A DNA stretch of 64,000 bases from Pseudomonadota bacterium (GCA_947455195.1 CANGMI010000004.1:390101-454100); one strand, 5' to 3'. Numbered from the stretch's first letter, positions 1 through 8,363 are shown. Translations and numbers: made by a program. The notes: generated by a model not told the origin, from the letters alone.

Positions 1-576
1 GGCCTGTCGCACTGGCTGAGCGGCGCCGAGGACCTGCTCCATACCCACCGGATGCGGGCTCTCGTGCAGGCGGTCGTGGTCGGTGTGACAACCGTTCTGC
101 TCGATGACCCGCAACTGACCGTGCGCCGTTGCAGGGGGCCGAATCCGGTGCGAGTCGTCATCGACCCCGATCGTCGTCTGGATGGCACCCAGCGCATCTT
201 CAGAGATGGTCTGGCGCCAACGCTGCTGGTCTGTGGCGCTGACCGGGCACGCGAGGGCGAGCGGCTTGGCCAAGCCGAGGTCGTGCCTGTCGTGCGCAGC
301 ACAGTCGGGCTCAGTCCACGCGAGATCTGCCGCGTACTGGCCGCGCGGGGGTTATCCAGTCTGCTGATCGAAGGCGGCGGCGTAACCGTCTCCCGCTTTC
401 TTCAGGACGGTGCGCTCAACCGACTGCAGATCACGATTGCTCCGGTCATCCTGGGCTCCGGGCGACCGGCGCTCGTGCTCCCGACGATTACCGATCTGGG
501 CAACAGCCTGCGGCCCCGAACCCGACGAATACCCCTGGGCGATGACGTCATGATCGAGTGCGATTTCGATGTCTGA
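1..576 (+). CDS. RibD C-terminal-like (pyrimidine/pterin) reductase, 5' partial
   Basis: The reading frame is open from base 1, so the true start lies outside the window; 191 codons are visible. The fold family is the dihydrofolate-reductase-like domain found at the RibD C terminus (NADPH-dependent reduction of a pyrimidine or pterin intermediate). Visible family signatures are the GVTTVLLDDPQLTVR segment near residues 28-42, the LLIEGGG loop in the middle, and the following APVILGSG strand. The cytidine-deaminase half of full RibD is not visible. Its stop overlaps the start of the next gene by 8 bases, and the downstream pterin-synthase homologue points to a pterin or deazapurine substrate. 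The exact substrate is unknown. Confidence 0.8.
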   Translation, partial: GLSHWLSGAEDLLHTHRMRALVQAVVVGVTTVLLDDPQLTVRRCRGPNPVRVVIDPDRRLDGTQRIFRDGLAPTLLVCGADRAREGERLGQAEVVPVVRSTVGLSPREICRVLAARGLSSLLIEGGGVTVSRFLQDGALNRLQITIAPVILGSGRPALVLPTITDLGNSLRPRTRRIPLGDDVMIECDFDV

Positions 577-1546
577 TCGGCGGGCCCGAGCGTTCTGGGT
601 TGTCGAACCCGGACGAGGCCAGATCCGGGAAGAGGTGCTGCCGATGCCGGAGGCCGATCAACTCGTCGTGAGTGCGCGCCGGAGCGGCATCAGCCGGGGC
701 ACGGAAAGCATGGTCTTCAAGGGCCTGATACCCCCAAGCCAGTGGGAGCTCATGCGCTGCCCGTTCCAGGCGGGCGAGTTTCCCGGTCCGCTGAAGTATG
801 GCTATGCCTCGGTCGGACAGATCGATGCAGGGCCCGACCATCTGCTTGGCAAACGGGTGTTCTGTCTGTACCCGCATCAGGACGCGTACGTCGTACCCCT
901 CGATTCGGTGACACTGCTGCCGGACGATGTCCCCGATGCGCGGGCCGTGCTGGCAGCCAACATGGAAACCGCGATCAACGGACTCTGGGATGCAGCGCCC
1001 CGACTCGGCGACCGCATCAGCGTGGTGGGTGCAGGCGTCGTCGGTGCGCTGGTGGCTGCACTGGCTGCCCGCATCCCGGGGGTCGAGATCGAACTGGTCG
1101 ACGCTGACCCGGGGCGTGCGGCACTGGCGACGACGCTGGGCTGCGCCTTTGCACTGCCCGACGATGCCGCCGGCGAACGGGACATCATCATTCACGCCAG
1201 CGGCCACCCCGCAGGCCTTCAGACAGCGCTCCGGCTGGCCGGATTCGAAGCAACCGTGCTCGAAATGAGCTGGTACGGCGCGCAGATGGTACCCGTGCCG
1301 CTGGGCGAGGCCTTTCACAGCCGTCGGCTGACGCTGCGATCATCCCAGGTGGGCGCAGTAGCCGCCGCACAACGCGCACGGTGGGACTTCAAGCGCCGGA
1401 TGAAGCTTGCCGTCTCGCTGCTGGCCGATCCGGTTTTCGACGCGCTGCTGACAGGCCAGAGCAGCCTCGATGAACTGCCCGCCACCCTGGCGCGTCTCGC
1501 CCACCACCCTGATGGCACGCTCTGCCACACCATCGTCTATCCCTGA
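569..1546 (+). CDS. Zinc-binding-alcohol-dehydrogenase-like (MDR superfamily) oxidoreductase
   Basis: A 325-residue protein with a GroES-like N-terminal half and a Rossmann NAD(P)-binding half. The dinucleotide motif GAGVVG lies near residue 153 and is followed by an acidic residue at the end of the second strand (VDAD), which favours NAD(H). The classical catalytic Cys and His zinc ligands of alcohol dehydrogenases are not obvious, so it may be a zinc-independent MDR reductase. The ATG overlaps the preceding reductase gene, which implies translational coupling and a shared pathway. A role in redox tailoring of a pterin-like product is an inference from context. Confidence 0.8.
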   Translation: MSDRRARAFWVVEPGRGQIREEVLPMPEADQLVVSARRSGISRGTESMVFKGLIPPSQWELMRCPFQAGEFPGPLKYGYASVGQIDAGPDHLLGKRVFCLYPHQDAYVVPLDSVTLLPDDVPDARAVLAANMETAINGLWDAAPRLGDRISVVGAGVVGALVAALAARIPGVEIELVDADPGRAALATTLGCAFALPDDAAGERDIIIHASGHPAGLQTALRLAGFEATVLEMSWYGAQMVPVPLGEAFHSRRLTLRSSQVGAVAAAQRARWDFKRRMKLAVSLLADPVFDALLTGQSSLDELPATLARLAHHPDGTLCHTIVYP

Positions 1547-1626
1547 TCGTACCGACTGCCAGCCGAGCGCCCCCACCCGAGCGCCCCCACCCATTCGCCC
1601 ACTGCCAACGCCGGAGTTCTTCCACC

Positions 1627-2031
1627 ATGTATACCCTCGCCGTATCCGACCACATCATGATCGCCCACAGCTTTCGCGGGGAGATCTTCGGCCCGGCCCA
1701 GCAACTGCATGGCGCCACCTATGGCGTGGAGGTCGAGTTCAGGCGCGAGCAACTCGACGACCATGGGCTGGTCTGTGACATCGGTCTGGCGCTGGCCGTG
1801 TTGCGCGAAGTGCTCGCAGAACTGAACTTCAAGAATCTTGACGAGGTGCCGGAACTGCGTGGTCACAACACCACGACCGAATTCATGGCTGGCGAGATCT
1901 TCAGACGCCTGAAGACCCACATCAAGGCCGGCCGAATCGGCCCCGGGACGGCCGACACGCTGGCCTCGATGCGGGTCGTGCTGCGCGAGTCGCCCGTGGC
2001 GTGGGCCGCGTTCGACGGGTCGCTCGCTTGA
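1627..2031 (+). CDS. 6-pyruvoyl-tetrahydropterin synthase / QueD-like protein with altered active site
   Basis: A 134-residue member of the T-fold PTPS/QueD family, which converts 7,8-dihydroneopterin triphosphate to pterin or deazaguanine precursors. The first zinc-ligand histidine is His14 (MIAHSF) and the second is His28, but the usual HGH is HGA here, so the third His is Ala30. The catalytic Cys normally found just before this motif is also absent (PAQQLH). The C-terminal TTTEF segment matches the family glutamate region. Either the chemistry differs from QueD or metal binding is unusual. It sits between redox enzymes and a glycosyltransferase and overlaps the latter by 4 bases. Confidence 0.8.
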   Translation: MYTLAVSDHIMIAHSFRGEIFGPAQQLHGATYGVEVEFRREQLDDHGLVCDIGLALAVLREVLAELNFKNLDEVPELRGHNTTTEFMAGEIFRRLKTHIKAGRIGPGTADTLASMRVVLRESPVAWAAFDGSLA

Positions 2032-3146
2032 CCGCATTCACGCTGATTGTTCCGGGCGCTCTCGACCAGATCACTGGCGGTTACCTGTTCGATCGGCACC
2101 TCGTTGACGGTCTGCGCGAAACCGGGCGCATCGTCGAGGTGATCGAGTTGCCCGGCGAGTTCCCGGCTGCCGATCGCATGGCGTGCACCGCCGCCGCGAC
2201 AGCCCTTGCCGGCCTGCCAGCGGGGAGCGCGGTGGTGATCGACGGTCTGGCCCTGCCAGCCTTTGCCGATTGCCTCGAGACACACCGCAGACGCCTGTCC
2301 GTCGTCGCCTTCGTGCATCACCCCTTGTCGCTCGAGACCGGGCTGACCGCAGAGACTGCCGAGACCTATGCCCGCCTCGAGCACACGCTGTGGCCACTGA
2401 TGCGCGGCCTGCTCTGCCCCAGTGCTCATACCGCCGCGGCCGTCATCGCCGCCGGGGTGTCGGCTGATCGAGTGCGGATCACGCCTCCGGGGACGCGATT
2501 CCCGCGCCCCATCGTGACAACCATCGTGACAACCATCGTGACAACCATCGTGACAACCATCGTGACAACCATCGGGAGACCCGAGCCACAGGCATCGCGG
2601 CCCCTGCAACTGCTCACGGTAGGGACCATCACCCAACGCAAGGGCCACCTCCAGTTGATCGAAGCCTTGTCGCGACTGCAGGCACTCGACTGGCAGCTTT
2701 CATGCGTCGGCAGCCTGACCCGCGATCGGGCGAGCGCCAGCGCAGTGCGCAAGGCCCTCATCACTCATGGCCTGCAACACCGCGTGACCCTGGCGGGCGA
2801 AGTGTCGATGGAACAACGGGATGCGGCCTATTGCGCGGCTGATGTGTTCGTGCTGGCCTCGCATCACGAGGGCTATGGCATGGTCTGTGCCGAGGCACTG
2901 GCGCATCACCTGCCGATCGTCGCGACAAGCGCCGGGGCGATACCAGACACCGTCGGAACGGATGCAGCCATTCTGGTGACGCCGGGCGACGTTGCCGGAC
3001 TGACCGAAGCCTTGCGTGAGGTCATCACCCAGAGGCCCCTCCGTGAACGACTGGCCGCAGGTGCAGCGCAGGCGGCGAAAAGCCTGTCCGACTGGCCCTC
3101 GGCCGTCCGTCGCTGGGCTCAGGCCCTGGACGAGCTTGTCGCATGA
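2028..3146 (+). CDS. Glycosyltransferase family 4
   Basis: A GT-B fold retaining glycosyltransferase of about 372 residues. The best start is TTG at 2028, which overlaps the stop of the preceding gene (TTGA) and leads straight into the first Rossmann strand FTLIVPGALDQITGG. The GT4 sugar-nucleotide site is clear near residue 280: EGYGMVCAEALA followed by PIVATSAG. A 12-base tandem repeat near residues 162-181 encodes IVTT units in the linker between the two halves. As the only transferase in a pterin-like cluster it may glycosylate the cluster product. Donor and acceptor are unknown. Confidence 0.85.
   Translation: MTAFTLIVPGALDQITGGYLFDRHLVDGLRETGRIVEVIELPGEFPAADRMACTAAATALAGLPAGSAVVIDGLALPAFADCLETHRRRLSVVAFVHHPLSLETGLTAETAETYARLEHTLWPLMRGLLCPSAHTAAAVIAAGVSADRVRITPPGTRFPRPIVTTIVTTIVTTIVTTIVTTIGRPEPQASRPLQLLTVGTITQRKGHLQLIEALSRLQALDWQLSCVGSLTRDRASASAVRKALITHGLQHRVTLAGEVSMEQRDAAYCAADVFVLASHHEGYGMVCAEALAHHLPIVATSAGAIPDTVGTDAAILVTPGDVAGLTEALREVITQRPLRERLAAGAAQAAKSLSDWPSAVRRWAQALDELVA
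2510..2569 (+). repeat. In-frame 12-bp tandem repeat (5 copies)
   Basis: Five perfect copies of the 12-base unit catcgtgacaac run from 2510 to 2569, inside the glycosyltransferase gene. Each unit adds four residues (Thr-Ile-Val-Thr in one register), so copy-number change would lengthen or shorten the inter-domain linker without breaking the frame. Confidence 0.95.
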
Positions 3147-4012
3147 GCGGCTTTTCGCCCGAATGGCTTGCGCAGCGCGAACCTCTGGATGCTGCTGCAC
3201 GGGACCCCGGCCTCGCGCAGGCATTCGCAGACTCCATCGCGCGCACACCGCGCCGGATCGTCGATCTGGGTGCCGGCACCGGAGCGAACCTGCGCCTGCT
3301 CGCGCCGCTCATCGGCGGCGACCAGGACTGGCTGCTGATCGACAACGATCCGGCGCTGCTGACGGCGCAGCGCCGCGAGATCGGTCGATGGGCGAGAGAG
3401 CATGGGTGGGGCTTCACGCAAGAGGCTGACGGCATCGCGCAGATCACCACCGGGTCTGCGCGCTGGCGCGTTCGATCGGAGCCACTCGACCTCCAGGCAG
3501 CGCTCGAACAGGTCGTGCTGCACGACGCGGATGGCGTAACCACAACAGCCTTTCTGGACCTGGTCTCTTCCGAGTGGGTCGATCGTCTTTGTCGGATGCT
3601 GTCAGGCTCACCGCGTCCGCTGCTGGCAACCCTCAGCGTTGATGGACGACGCCGATGGAATCCCGCGATGCAGGCCGACGCCCGATTGCATCGCGCGTTC
3701 GAACACCATCAGGCGGGTGACAAGGGGTTTGGCGCCGCGCTGGGTATCGCTGCGGTCGACGAGATGGCAGCGCGCCTCGCGCGAGTCGGATTTTCGGTAC
3801 ACACCGCCCGCAGCGATTGGGTGATGGCCGGCGACCACCCGGCCTTGCTCGCGCAAATGATCGATGAGGCAGTGACCGTCGGATGCGAGGTCGACCCGGG
3901 TGCCGCGCCCGAGTTCATCGCATGGGCCGCGCGCCGTCATGCTCAGGCTGCCAACGGTGAACTGACCCTGACCATCGGGCATCGCGATCTGCTGGCGCTG
4001 CCCCTTGCGTAG
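3143..4012 (+). CDS. Class I SAM-dependent methyltransferase
   Basis: A 289-residue Rossmann methyltransferase. Motif I is IVDLGAGTGANLRLL near residues 39-53, and the acidic residue that binds the SAM ribose is in LLIDNDP. The ATG overlaps the glycosyltransferase stop (ATGA), which closes a run of four coupled genes. The substrate is unknown; methylation of the pterin-type or glycosylated product of this cluster is an inference. It ends 69 bases before the convergent retron operon. Confidence 0.8.
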   Translation: MSGFSPEWLAQREPLDAAARDPGLAQAFADSIARTPRRIVDLGAGTGANLRLLAPLIGGDQDWLLIDNDPALLTAQRREIGRWAREHGWGFTQEADGIAQITTGSARWRVRSEPLDLQAALEQVVLHDADGVTTTAFLDLVSSEWVDRLCRMLSGSPRPLLATLSVDGRRRWNPAMQADARLHRAFEHHQAGDKGFGAALGIAAVDEMAARLARVGFSVHTARSDWVMAGDHPALLAQMIDEAVTVGCEVDPGAAPEFIAWAARRHAQAANGELTLTIGHRDLLALPLA

Positions 4013-4033
4013 GGTCGGGAGGGCGTGGGGTCA

Positions 4034-4080
4034 GGGTTGTGGGGTCAGGTCTTGCCAGGCAATACCTGACTCCACAACCC
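4034..4080. terminator. Long near-perfect hairpin between convergent genes
   Basis: Bases 4034-4056 pair with 4058-4080 around a single central base. The only flaws are one G-T pair and one C-T mismatch, giving about 21 pairs. It fills almost the whole gap between the methyltransferase stop and the vWA gene stop. There is no clear T-tract on either strand, so it could act as a bidirectional transcription barrier or stabilise the two mRNA 3' ends rather than as a classical intrinsic terminator. Confidence 0.7.
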
Positions 4081-4081
4081 C

Positions 4082-5407
4082 CTACTCGCGCAGCCCCACC
4101 CGCACCCCGAAGGGCACCTCGTCGGTGCCTTCGGGCGTCACCAGCCAGATCACCGGCCAAGGCGGGGGCCGGTCAGGAAAGGTGCCGTAGCCGTCGGTCG
4201 CGTAGATCATCACCATCGATCCTGCAGGACGCTGGCCGGCCACATGGGCGAAGACCGGCCTGAAATCCGTGCCCCCTCGCCCCTCCAGGGTCATGACCGA
4301 CGGCACGTCGGTGCCATCCATCGCCTCGTATCGGCGAACCGACTGCACGGTGGCATCGGCCTGGATCACCACCAGTTCACACGGAAAGGTCTCGCGAAAC
4401 GCCCGCAATTCGGCCACGATGCGGGAGAGCAACTCGATCGGCATCGAGCCCGATGTGTCGATCGCGAATACGATCGCACCGGGTGATTCGATGCCCATCG
4501 AGGGCAGGTACAGACCCCGATGGAGGTGCTTCTTCGCGTACGGCCAACTACTCCAGTCGGTGCGGATGCGATCGTGCAGCCAGTGGCGCAGCACCACGCG
4601 CCAGTCGATGTGCGCCTCGGCGACCATGGCGCACTCCTGGCGAAACCACCCGGCGCGCTGACCGTGCAGGTGCGTGGCAGCCTCGGTTCGCAGGTTCGCG
4701 CGCAACTCGCGCAACTGCTCACGGTCTGGTGCATCCCGATCGCGCAGCGGAACCACCGAGGGATGCTCGGGATCGAGCAGATCTGCACCTGCGCCCGGAA
4801 CGACTCCTGCCGGATCGGGATCACCGTCATCGCCGACGCCACGACCCTTTCTGTCCGGGTCCGGCTCTCCGCCCTCGTGACCGAGGAGCGCTGCAAGCCT
4901 TGCGAGGTTCGCGGGCAGGTCGGCGTAGATCTGCTCGGCGGTATGGCCCATATAGTTCCGCAGCACCCAGCCGCCGCCGGGCAGTTCAAATCCGGCATCG
5001 ATGAGCATGAGGTTGATGGCGATATCACAGGCAATGTTCCACACCCGAGGTTCACGATCGCCGCGCCGCCCCAAGTGATCAAGCAGCGCATGCAGGACCT
5101 CGTGAGCGAGCACCCCGCGCATCTCGGCATCGGTGAGCGTGGCGCACCAGGTCGGGTTGTAGAAAAGGTGGTAACCGTCGGTGGCCATGGTGGCGCACCA
5201 GTCAGCCGATCCGGCCGAGCGGAGCGGCAATCGCATCACCGCACTGGCCAGAAACGGCGTCTCGAGGGCCAGTTGCACTCGCGAACGGGTGAGGCGAGCC
5301 TCGATCGGCTCGACGCTGCCCGCGCCCGACACGACGCTGCCCTCGGACGGCAGGACGGGGCCCCGGGTCGGCGCCGCATCGCCCTCAGCGGACAAGGAGG
5401 TGCCCAT
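4082..5407 (-). CDS. vWA protein with HExxH metallopeptidase-like domain (DUF2201 type)
   Basis: A 441-residue protein, last gene of the retron operon. The N-terminal domain carries HEVLH at residues 102-106, the zinc-peptidase signature typical of DUF2201. An acidic low-complexity linker follows near residues 180-210. The C-terminal vWA-like domain has a MIDAS motif DTSGS at 317-321 and a second MIDAS element in GRGGTDFRP. Proteins of this kind usually pair with MoxR ATPases, and the gene directly upstream is exactly that, overlapping by 23 bases. It is the best candidate for the effector (a regulated protease) or for an adaptor of the ATPase. Cytoplasmic; no signal peptide. Confidence 0.85.
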   Translation of the reverse strand: MGTSLSAEGDAAPTRGPVLPSEGSVVSGAGSVEPIEARLTRSRVQLALETPFLASAVMRLPLRSAGSADWCATMATDGYHLFYNPTWCATLTDAEMRGVLAHEVLHALLDHLGRRGDREPRVWNIACDIAINLMLIDAGFELPGGGWVLRNYMGHTAEQIYADLPANLARLAALLGHEGGEPDPDRKGRGVGDDGDPDPAGVVPGAGADLLDPEHPSVVPLRDRDAPDREQLRELRANLRTEAATHLHGQRAGWFRQECAMVAEAHIDWRVVLRHWLHDRIRTDWSSWPYAKKHLHRGLYLPSMGIESPGAIVFAIDTSGSMPIELLSRIVAELRAFRETFPCELVVIQADATVQSVRRYEAMDGTDVPSVMTLEGRGGTDFRPVFAHVAGQRPAGSMVMIYATDGYGTFPDRPPPWPVIWLVTPEGTDEVPFGVRVGLRE

Positions 5408-6371
5408 GGCTTGCGATGAAGGTCTTGTAGCCGGGCTCGCGCACGAAGGCGGTCCGGGCGCGCATCAGATCACGAGCCATGATCACACCGAACTCCGGGG
5501 GAACGCGGTTGATCAGAACCGCACCTGCCTTGCTCACCTCGGCATCGGCAGCTTCGCAAGCCATCCACGAGGTCAGCGTGTAGATCCCGTCGAGCGACTT
5601 CGGTAGCGTCGCGTTCTCGGGATCGGCCACGATCTTGCGCATGTCGGCTTCGGTAAGGGCCTTCTTCAGGAAGGCGGCAAACTCGATGGCAGCGCCCTCG
5701 CCCACGATGCCTGCAGCCAGATCGGCACAGGCCTTGTACCCCCCGAAGACCCGGATGACATCAGAGAGCATTTCCCACGAGCGTGGCGTCGGATAGGCGG
5801 CCGCGTCGCCCGGCGCTTCGGCCAGCAGCGCCGGCCGGGCCCCGATGAAGGAGATCACCAGCGGATCGAGACGGCGCTCGATCGCCCAGGCCCGCCAGTC
5901 GGCCGCATCGGTCTCGAAGTCGAGATGAATGAAGCGATTGGACAGCGCCGAGGACATGCGAAAGGTGACGGCCCGGTCCTGCTGCCGGTTGCCAGCCGCC
6001 ACGATCCACCAGCCGGCGGGCAGCTCGTACTCGCCGATGCGCCGGTCGAGCACCAGTTGGTAGAGCCCCGCCTGCACGAGCGGCGGCGCGGCGTTGATCT
6101 CATCCAGAAAGAGCACACCGGGGGGCGCCTCGGCCGAGGGCAGAAAGGCAGGCGGACACCACACGGCACGCCCCTTGTCGATCGAGGGAATGCCGCGCAG
6201 GTCCGTCGGGTCGAGAAGCGAGGCACGCAGGTCGATCACCGGCAGGTCGGCCTTTGCCGCCACTGCACGCACGATCGAGCTCTTGCCCACGCCCGGTGGC
6301 CCCCAGATGAAAGCCGGCCAGCGCTGGGCCATGAGCGATTGCAGGACGGTGGAAAGACGGGAAGGTTTCAT
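5385..6371 (-). CDS. MoxR-family AAA+ ATPase
   Basis: A 328-residue AAA+ protein. Walker A is GPPGVGKSS at residues 24-32, Walker B is LFLDEIN with Asp90-Glu91, and sensor 1 Asn lies in AAGNR. MoxR ATPases act as chaperones that remodel or activate vWA partners. The partner here is the overlapping vWA-metallopeptidase gene. Within the retron operon it would couple a signal to activation of the downstream peptidase; this is inference from gene order. Confidence 0.9.
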   Translation of the reverse strand: MKPSRLSTVLQSLMAQRWPAFIWGPPGVGKSSIVRAVAAKADLPVIDLRASLLDPTDLRGIPSIDKGRAVWCPPAFLPSAEAPPGVLFLDEINAAPPLVQAGLYQLVLDRRIGEYELPAGWWIVAAGNRQQDRAVTFRMSSALSNRFIHLDFETDAADWRAWAIERRLDPLVISFIGARPALLAEAPGDAAAYPTPRSWEMLSDVIRVFGGYKACADLAAGIVGEGAAIEFAAFLKKALTEADMRKIVADPENATLPKSLDGIYTLTSWMACEAADAEVSKAGAVLINRVPPEFGVIMARDLMRARTAFVREPGYKTFIASHGHLLVR

Positions 6372-6394
6372 GGACGGCGGCTCGGCATGGAGGC

Positions 6395-7435
6395 TCAGGA
6401 CGTTGGGGATACCGGCGATGGCGAAGCGGATGGGTCGACGAGGACGAGCAGATCGGCGAGGCTCGCCGGGGTAAGCCAGCGATATACGGCGGTCAGGCGT
6501 CTGGCAAGCTCGAGGGGCACCCTGATGTGTTCGGGTTCACCCGAGAATGTCCCGAACACCGGGTCAAGCAGTGCCCCGGTCGAGCAGCGTGCCAACCCCT
6601 GCGGCCCCACTGCGGTGAAATCGATCGTGGCAATGACGCAGGCCTGCTCCGTGCCGTAGCCGATCTGGAACCCCTGCCCGGCCATTGCAGCGGCATGCAC
6701 CTCCATCACGCGCTCGGGCGGTGCGATCACGCCCCAGACCTGCCGCGACCGCGCCCGGAGCAGCAGTCCGGGCATCCGGCGCGTGACCAGGGCGCGGCTG
6801 GCGCCATCGCGACGCACGAGCGAGAACTCGATGGGCACCTCCTTGCGGCGCGGTACCAGCAAGGAGCCCTTGCCCCACTGGATCTCGAGCAGGGCATCAC
6901 CCTCCTCGGGGATCGACACACGGGCGGGCGAGACCTCGATGCGGCGCAAGGCCTCGAGGGCCGAGCTGATCGCATCCGGGGCCAGCACCTCGACAGGCCG
7001 GGGCGGCGACGCGTTGGCGAGGCGATGCCGATCGGCCCGCGTCAGTGCAGTGCGTTGCCCGGTCCGATCGACATAAACGGTCGTGCCGCGCGAGCCCCGA
7101 ATCTCGAAGTACCCTGCCTCGACCGCTGAAAGCTGGCTGTAGTAGCGCCGGTCTGCCCTCGTGCCCCGGCCACTGCCCGTCGTGTGCGTGCTCAGCCACG
7201 CGGCCAGGCCGAGCACATCGAGCGCATCGCCACGAAACGGCAGCACCGCCCCCGGGGTGCCGTTGCGCGCAGGGTCGAGCAGAGCGCGCTGCACCGGTTC
7301 CTTCACGCTCGCCTCGAGCAGCGCAACCAGTTCACCGACGAGCCCGTCGTCGCCCCGATCACGCGCGAGTCGTGCAGCCGCCCACAGGGCGGACACCGGA
7401 AACGCGATCGAATCGACCATCGCCACCTCAGTCAT
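6395..7435 (-). CDS. Protein of unknown function in the retron operon
   Basis: About 346 residues from the ATG at 7435, which overlaps the methyltransferase stop by 8 bases; an ATG at 7420 is an alternative. I do not recognise the family. It is mostly soluble, with an Ala/Leu-rich helical N terminus, a basic middle (ADRRYYSQLSAVEAGYFEIRG) and a later mixed alpha/beta part with several beta-prone segments (ALLEIQWGKGSLLVP, VWGVIAPPERVMEV). No signal peptide, membrane segment or Cys-rich zinc motif is visible. Its place between the methyltransferase and the MoxR ATPase suggests an adaptor or sensor subunit. Confidence 0.75.
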   Translation of the reverse strand: MTEVAMVDSIAFPVSALWAAARLARDRGDDGLVGELVALLEASVKEPVQRALLDPARNGTPGAVLPFRGDALDVLGLAAWLSTHTTGSGRGTRADRRYYSQLSAVEAGYFEIRGSRGTTVYVDRTGQRTALTRADRHRLANASPPRPVEVLAPDAISSALEALRRIEVSPARVSIPEEGDALLEIQWGKGSLLVPRRKEVPIEFSLVRRDGASRALVTRRMPGLLLRARSRQVWGVIAPPERVMEVHAAAMAGQGFQIGYGTEQACVIATIDFTAVGPQGLARCSTGALLDPVFGTFSGEPEHIRVPLELARRLTAVYRWLTPASLADLLVLVDPSASPSPVSPTS

Positions 7436-8363
7436 GATGCATCGGCTCGCTCTGATCGGGCTCACCCTGAGCGCGCTCACCGTGATTCGACTCGCCCCGA
7501 CTCAACTCGCCCTGACTCAACTCGCCCTGATCCGGCTCGCCCTGAATCTGCTCGGGCGATTCGCCCTCGAACACCCCGAGATTGCGCCGGGCCAGGGCAT
7601 GCGCCTCGCGATCGATCTCCCAGCCCCAGGCCGGTCGACCCAGAGCCTGTGCCACCACCAGCGTGGTGCCCCCGCCCATGAAGGGGTCGACCACCCAGTC
7701 GCCGGGCGCCGTCCAGGTGCGGATCAGCGCCTCCAGCACCGGGATCGGTGCCTGGAAGCGGTGAGCCGCCGGCAGATGCCCCTTGCCCGATACGATCATG
7801 TCGGACTGCAGCAGGTCCAGATCCGCCTCGGTCGGCTCGCCGCGATGGCGCGACCCCGGCTTCTCGAAGACCAGGAACACCTCGGGGTCGAAGGGCATGG
7901 GCAGGCCCTCGCGCACCCGGCTGGCTGCGAGCTGGCGCCGCCCCAGGGTCTGGAAGGCCGGACGCCAGAGGTGCCGGGTGAGGAGGCGCAGGCCCAGTGC
8001 CTCGATCATCTGCCGGTGGATGCCCTCGACCGGCAGGAGGGCAGCACCCAGGCGCACGTCGCGGGTCTGCACGATCAGATGTCCCCCGGGCCTCAGCACC
8101 CGCTCGCAAGCGCGAAAGACCGGACGCAGCGAGAGGGCAAACACTTCGGTCTCGGCGCGCAGGGCCGCGATTTCCGCAGCGTCGAGCCGCCCTTCGCGCA
8201 GCCGCGCCTCGATCGCGTCGGGGAAATAGGGTGGACTCGTGAGCACCAGGGGCACATGGCCGGGGGGTAATGCATGCAGATCCGCCCCACTGCCCAGGTG
8301 CACTGAGACGGCAACCGGCACGGTATCCCGGGCCGCCCGCAACATCGATGCGCGCCGGCTCAT
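7428..8363 (-). CDS. Site-specific DNA methyltransferase (N4-cytosine/N6-adenine, beta-class order)
   Basis: A 311-residue amino-methyltransferase. The catalytic motif IV TSPPY is at residues 42-46 and the SAM-binding motif I DPFMGGGTT is at 226-234. This order (IV before I) is that of beta-class DNA methyltransferases such as the pfam N6_N4_Mtase group. The last ~45 residues are a degenerate five-residue repeat (QGELS, QGEPD and variants) rich in Gln, Gly and Glu. The start overlaps the reverse-transcriptase stop (ATGA). No restriction endonuclease lies nearby, so it is likely to modify host DNA or the retron DNA itself rather than to serve a classical R-M system. Confidence 0.9.
   Translation of the reverse strand: MSRRASMLRAARDTVPVAVSVHLGSGADLHALPPGHVPLVLTSPPYFPDAIEARLREGRLDAAEIAALRAETEVFALSLRPVFRACERVLRPGGHLIVQTRDVRLGAALLPVEGIHRQMIEALGLRLLTRHLWRPAFQTLGRRQLAASRVREGLPMPFDPEVFLVFEKPGSRHRGEPTEADLDLLQSDMIVSGKGHLPAAHRFQAPIPVLEALIRTWTAPGDWVVDPFMGGGTTLVVAQALGRPAWGWEIDREAHALARRNLGVFEGESPEQIQGEPDQGELSQGELSRGESNHGERAQGEPDQSEPMHHD
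7452..7556 (-). repeat. Degenerate 15-bp tandem repeats in the methyltransferase 3' end
   Basis: About seven imperfect 15-base units (typical unit on the + strand ctgactcaactcgcc) code for the Gln-Gly-Glu-rich tail of the DNA methyltransferase. The period of 15 keeps the frame, so length variation between strains is possible. Confidence 0.75.

Noticed and set aside
2510..2569. Short regularly repeated sequence as a possible CRISPR
   Set aside because: The repeats are 12 bases, directly adjacent without spacers and in frame inside a glycosyltransferase.
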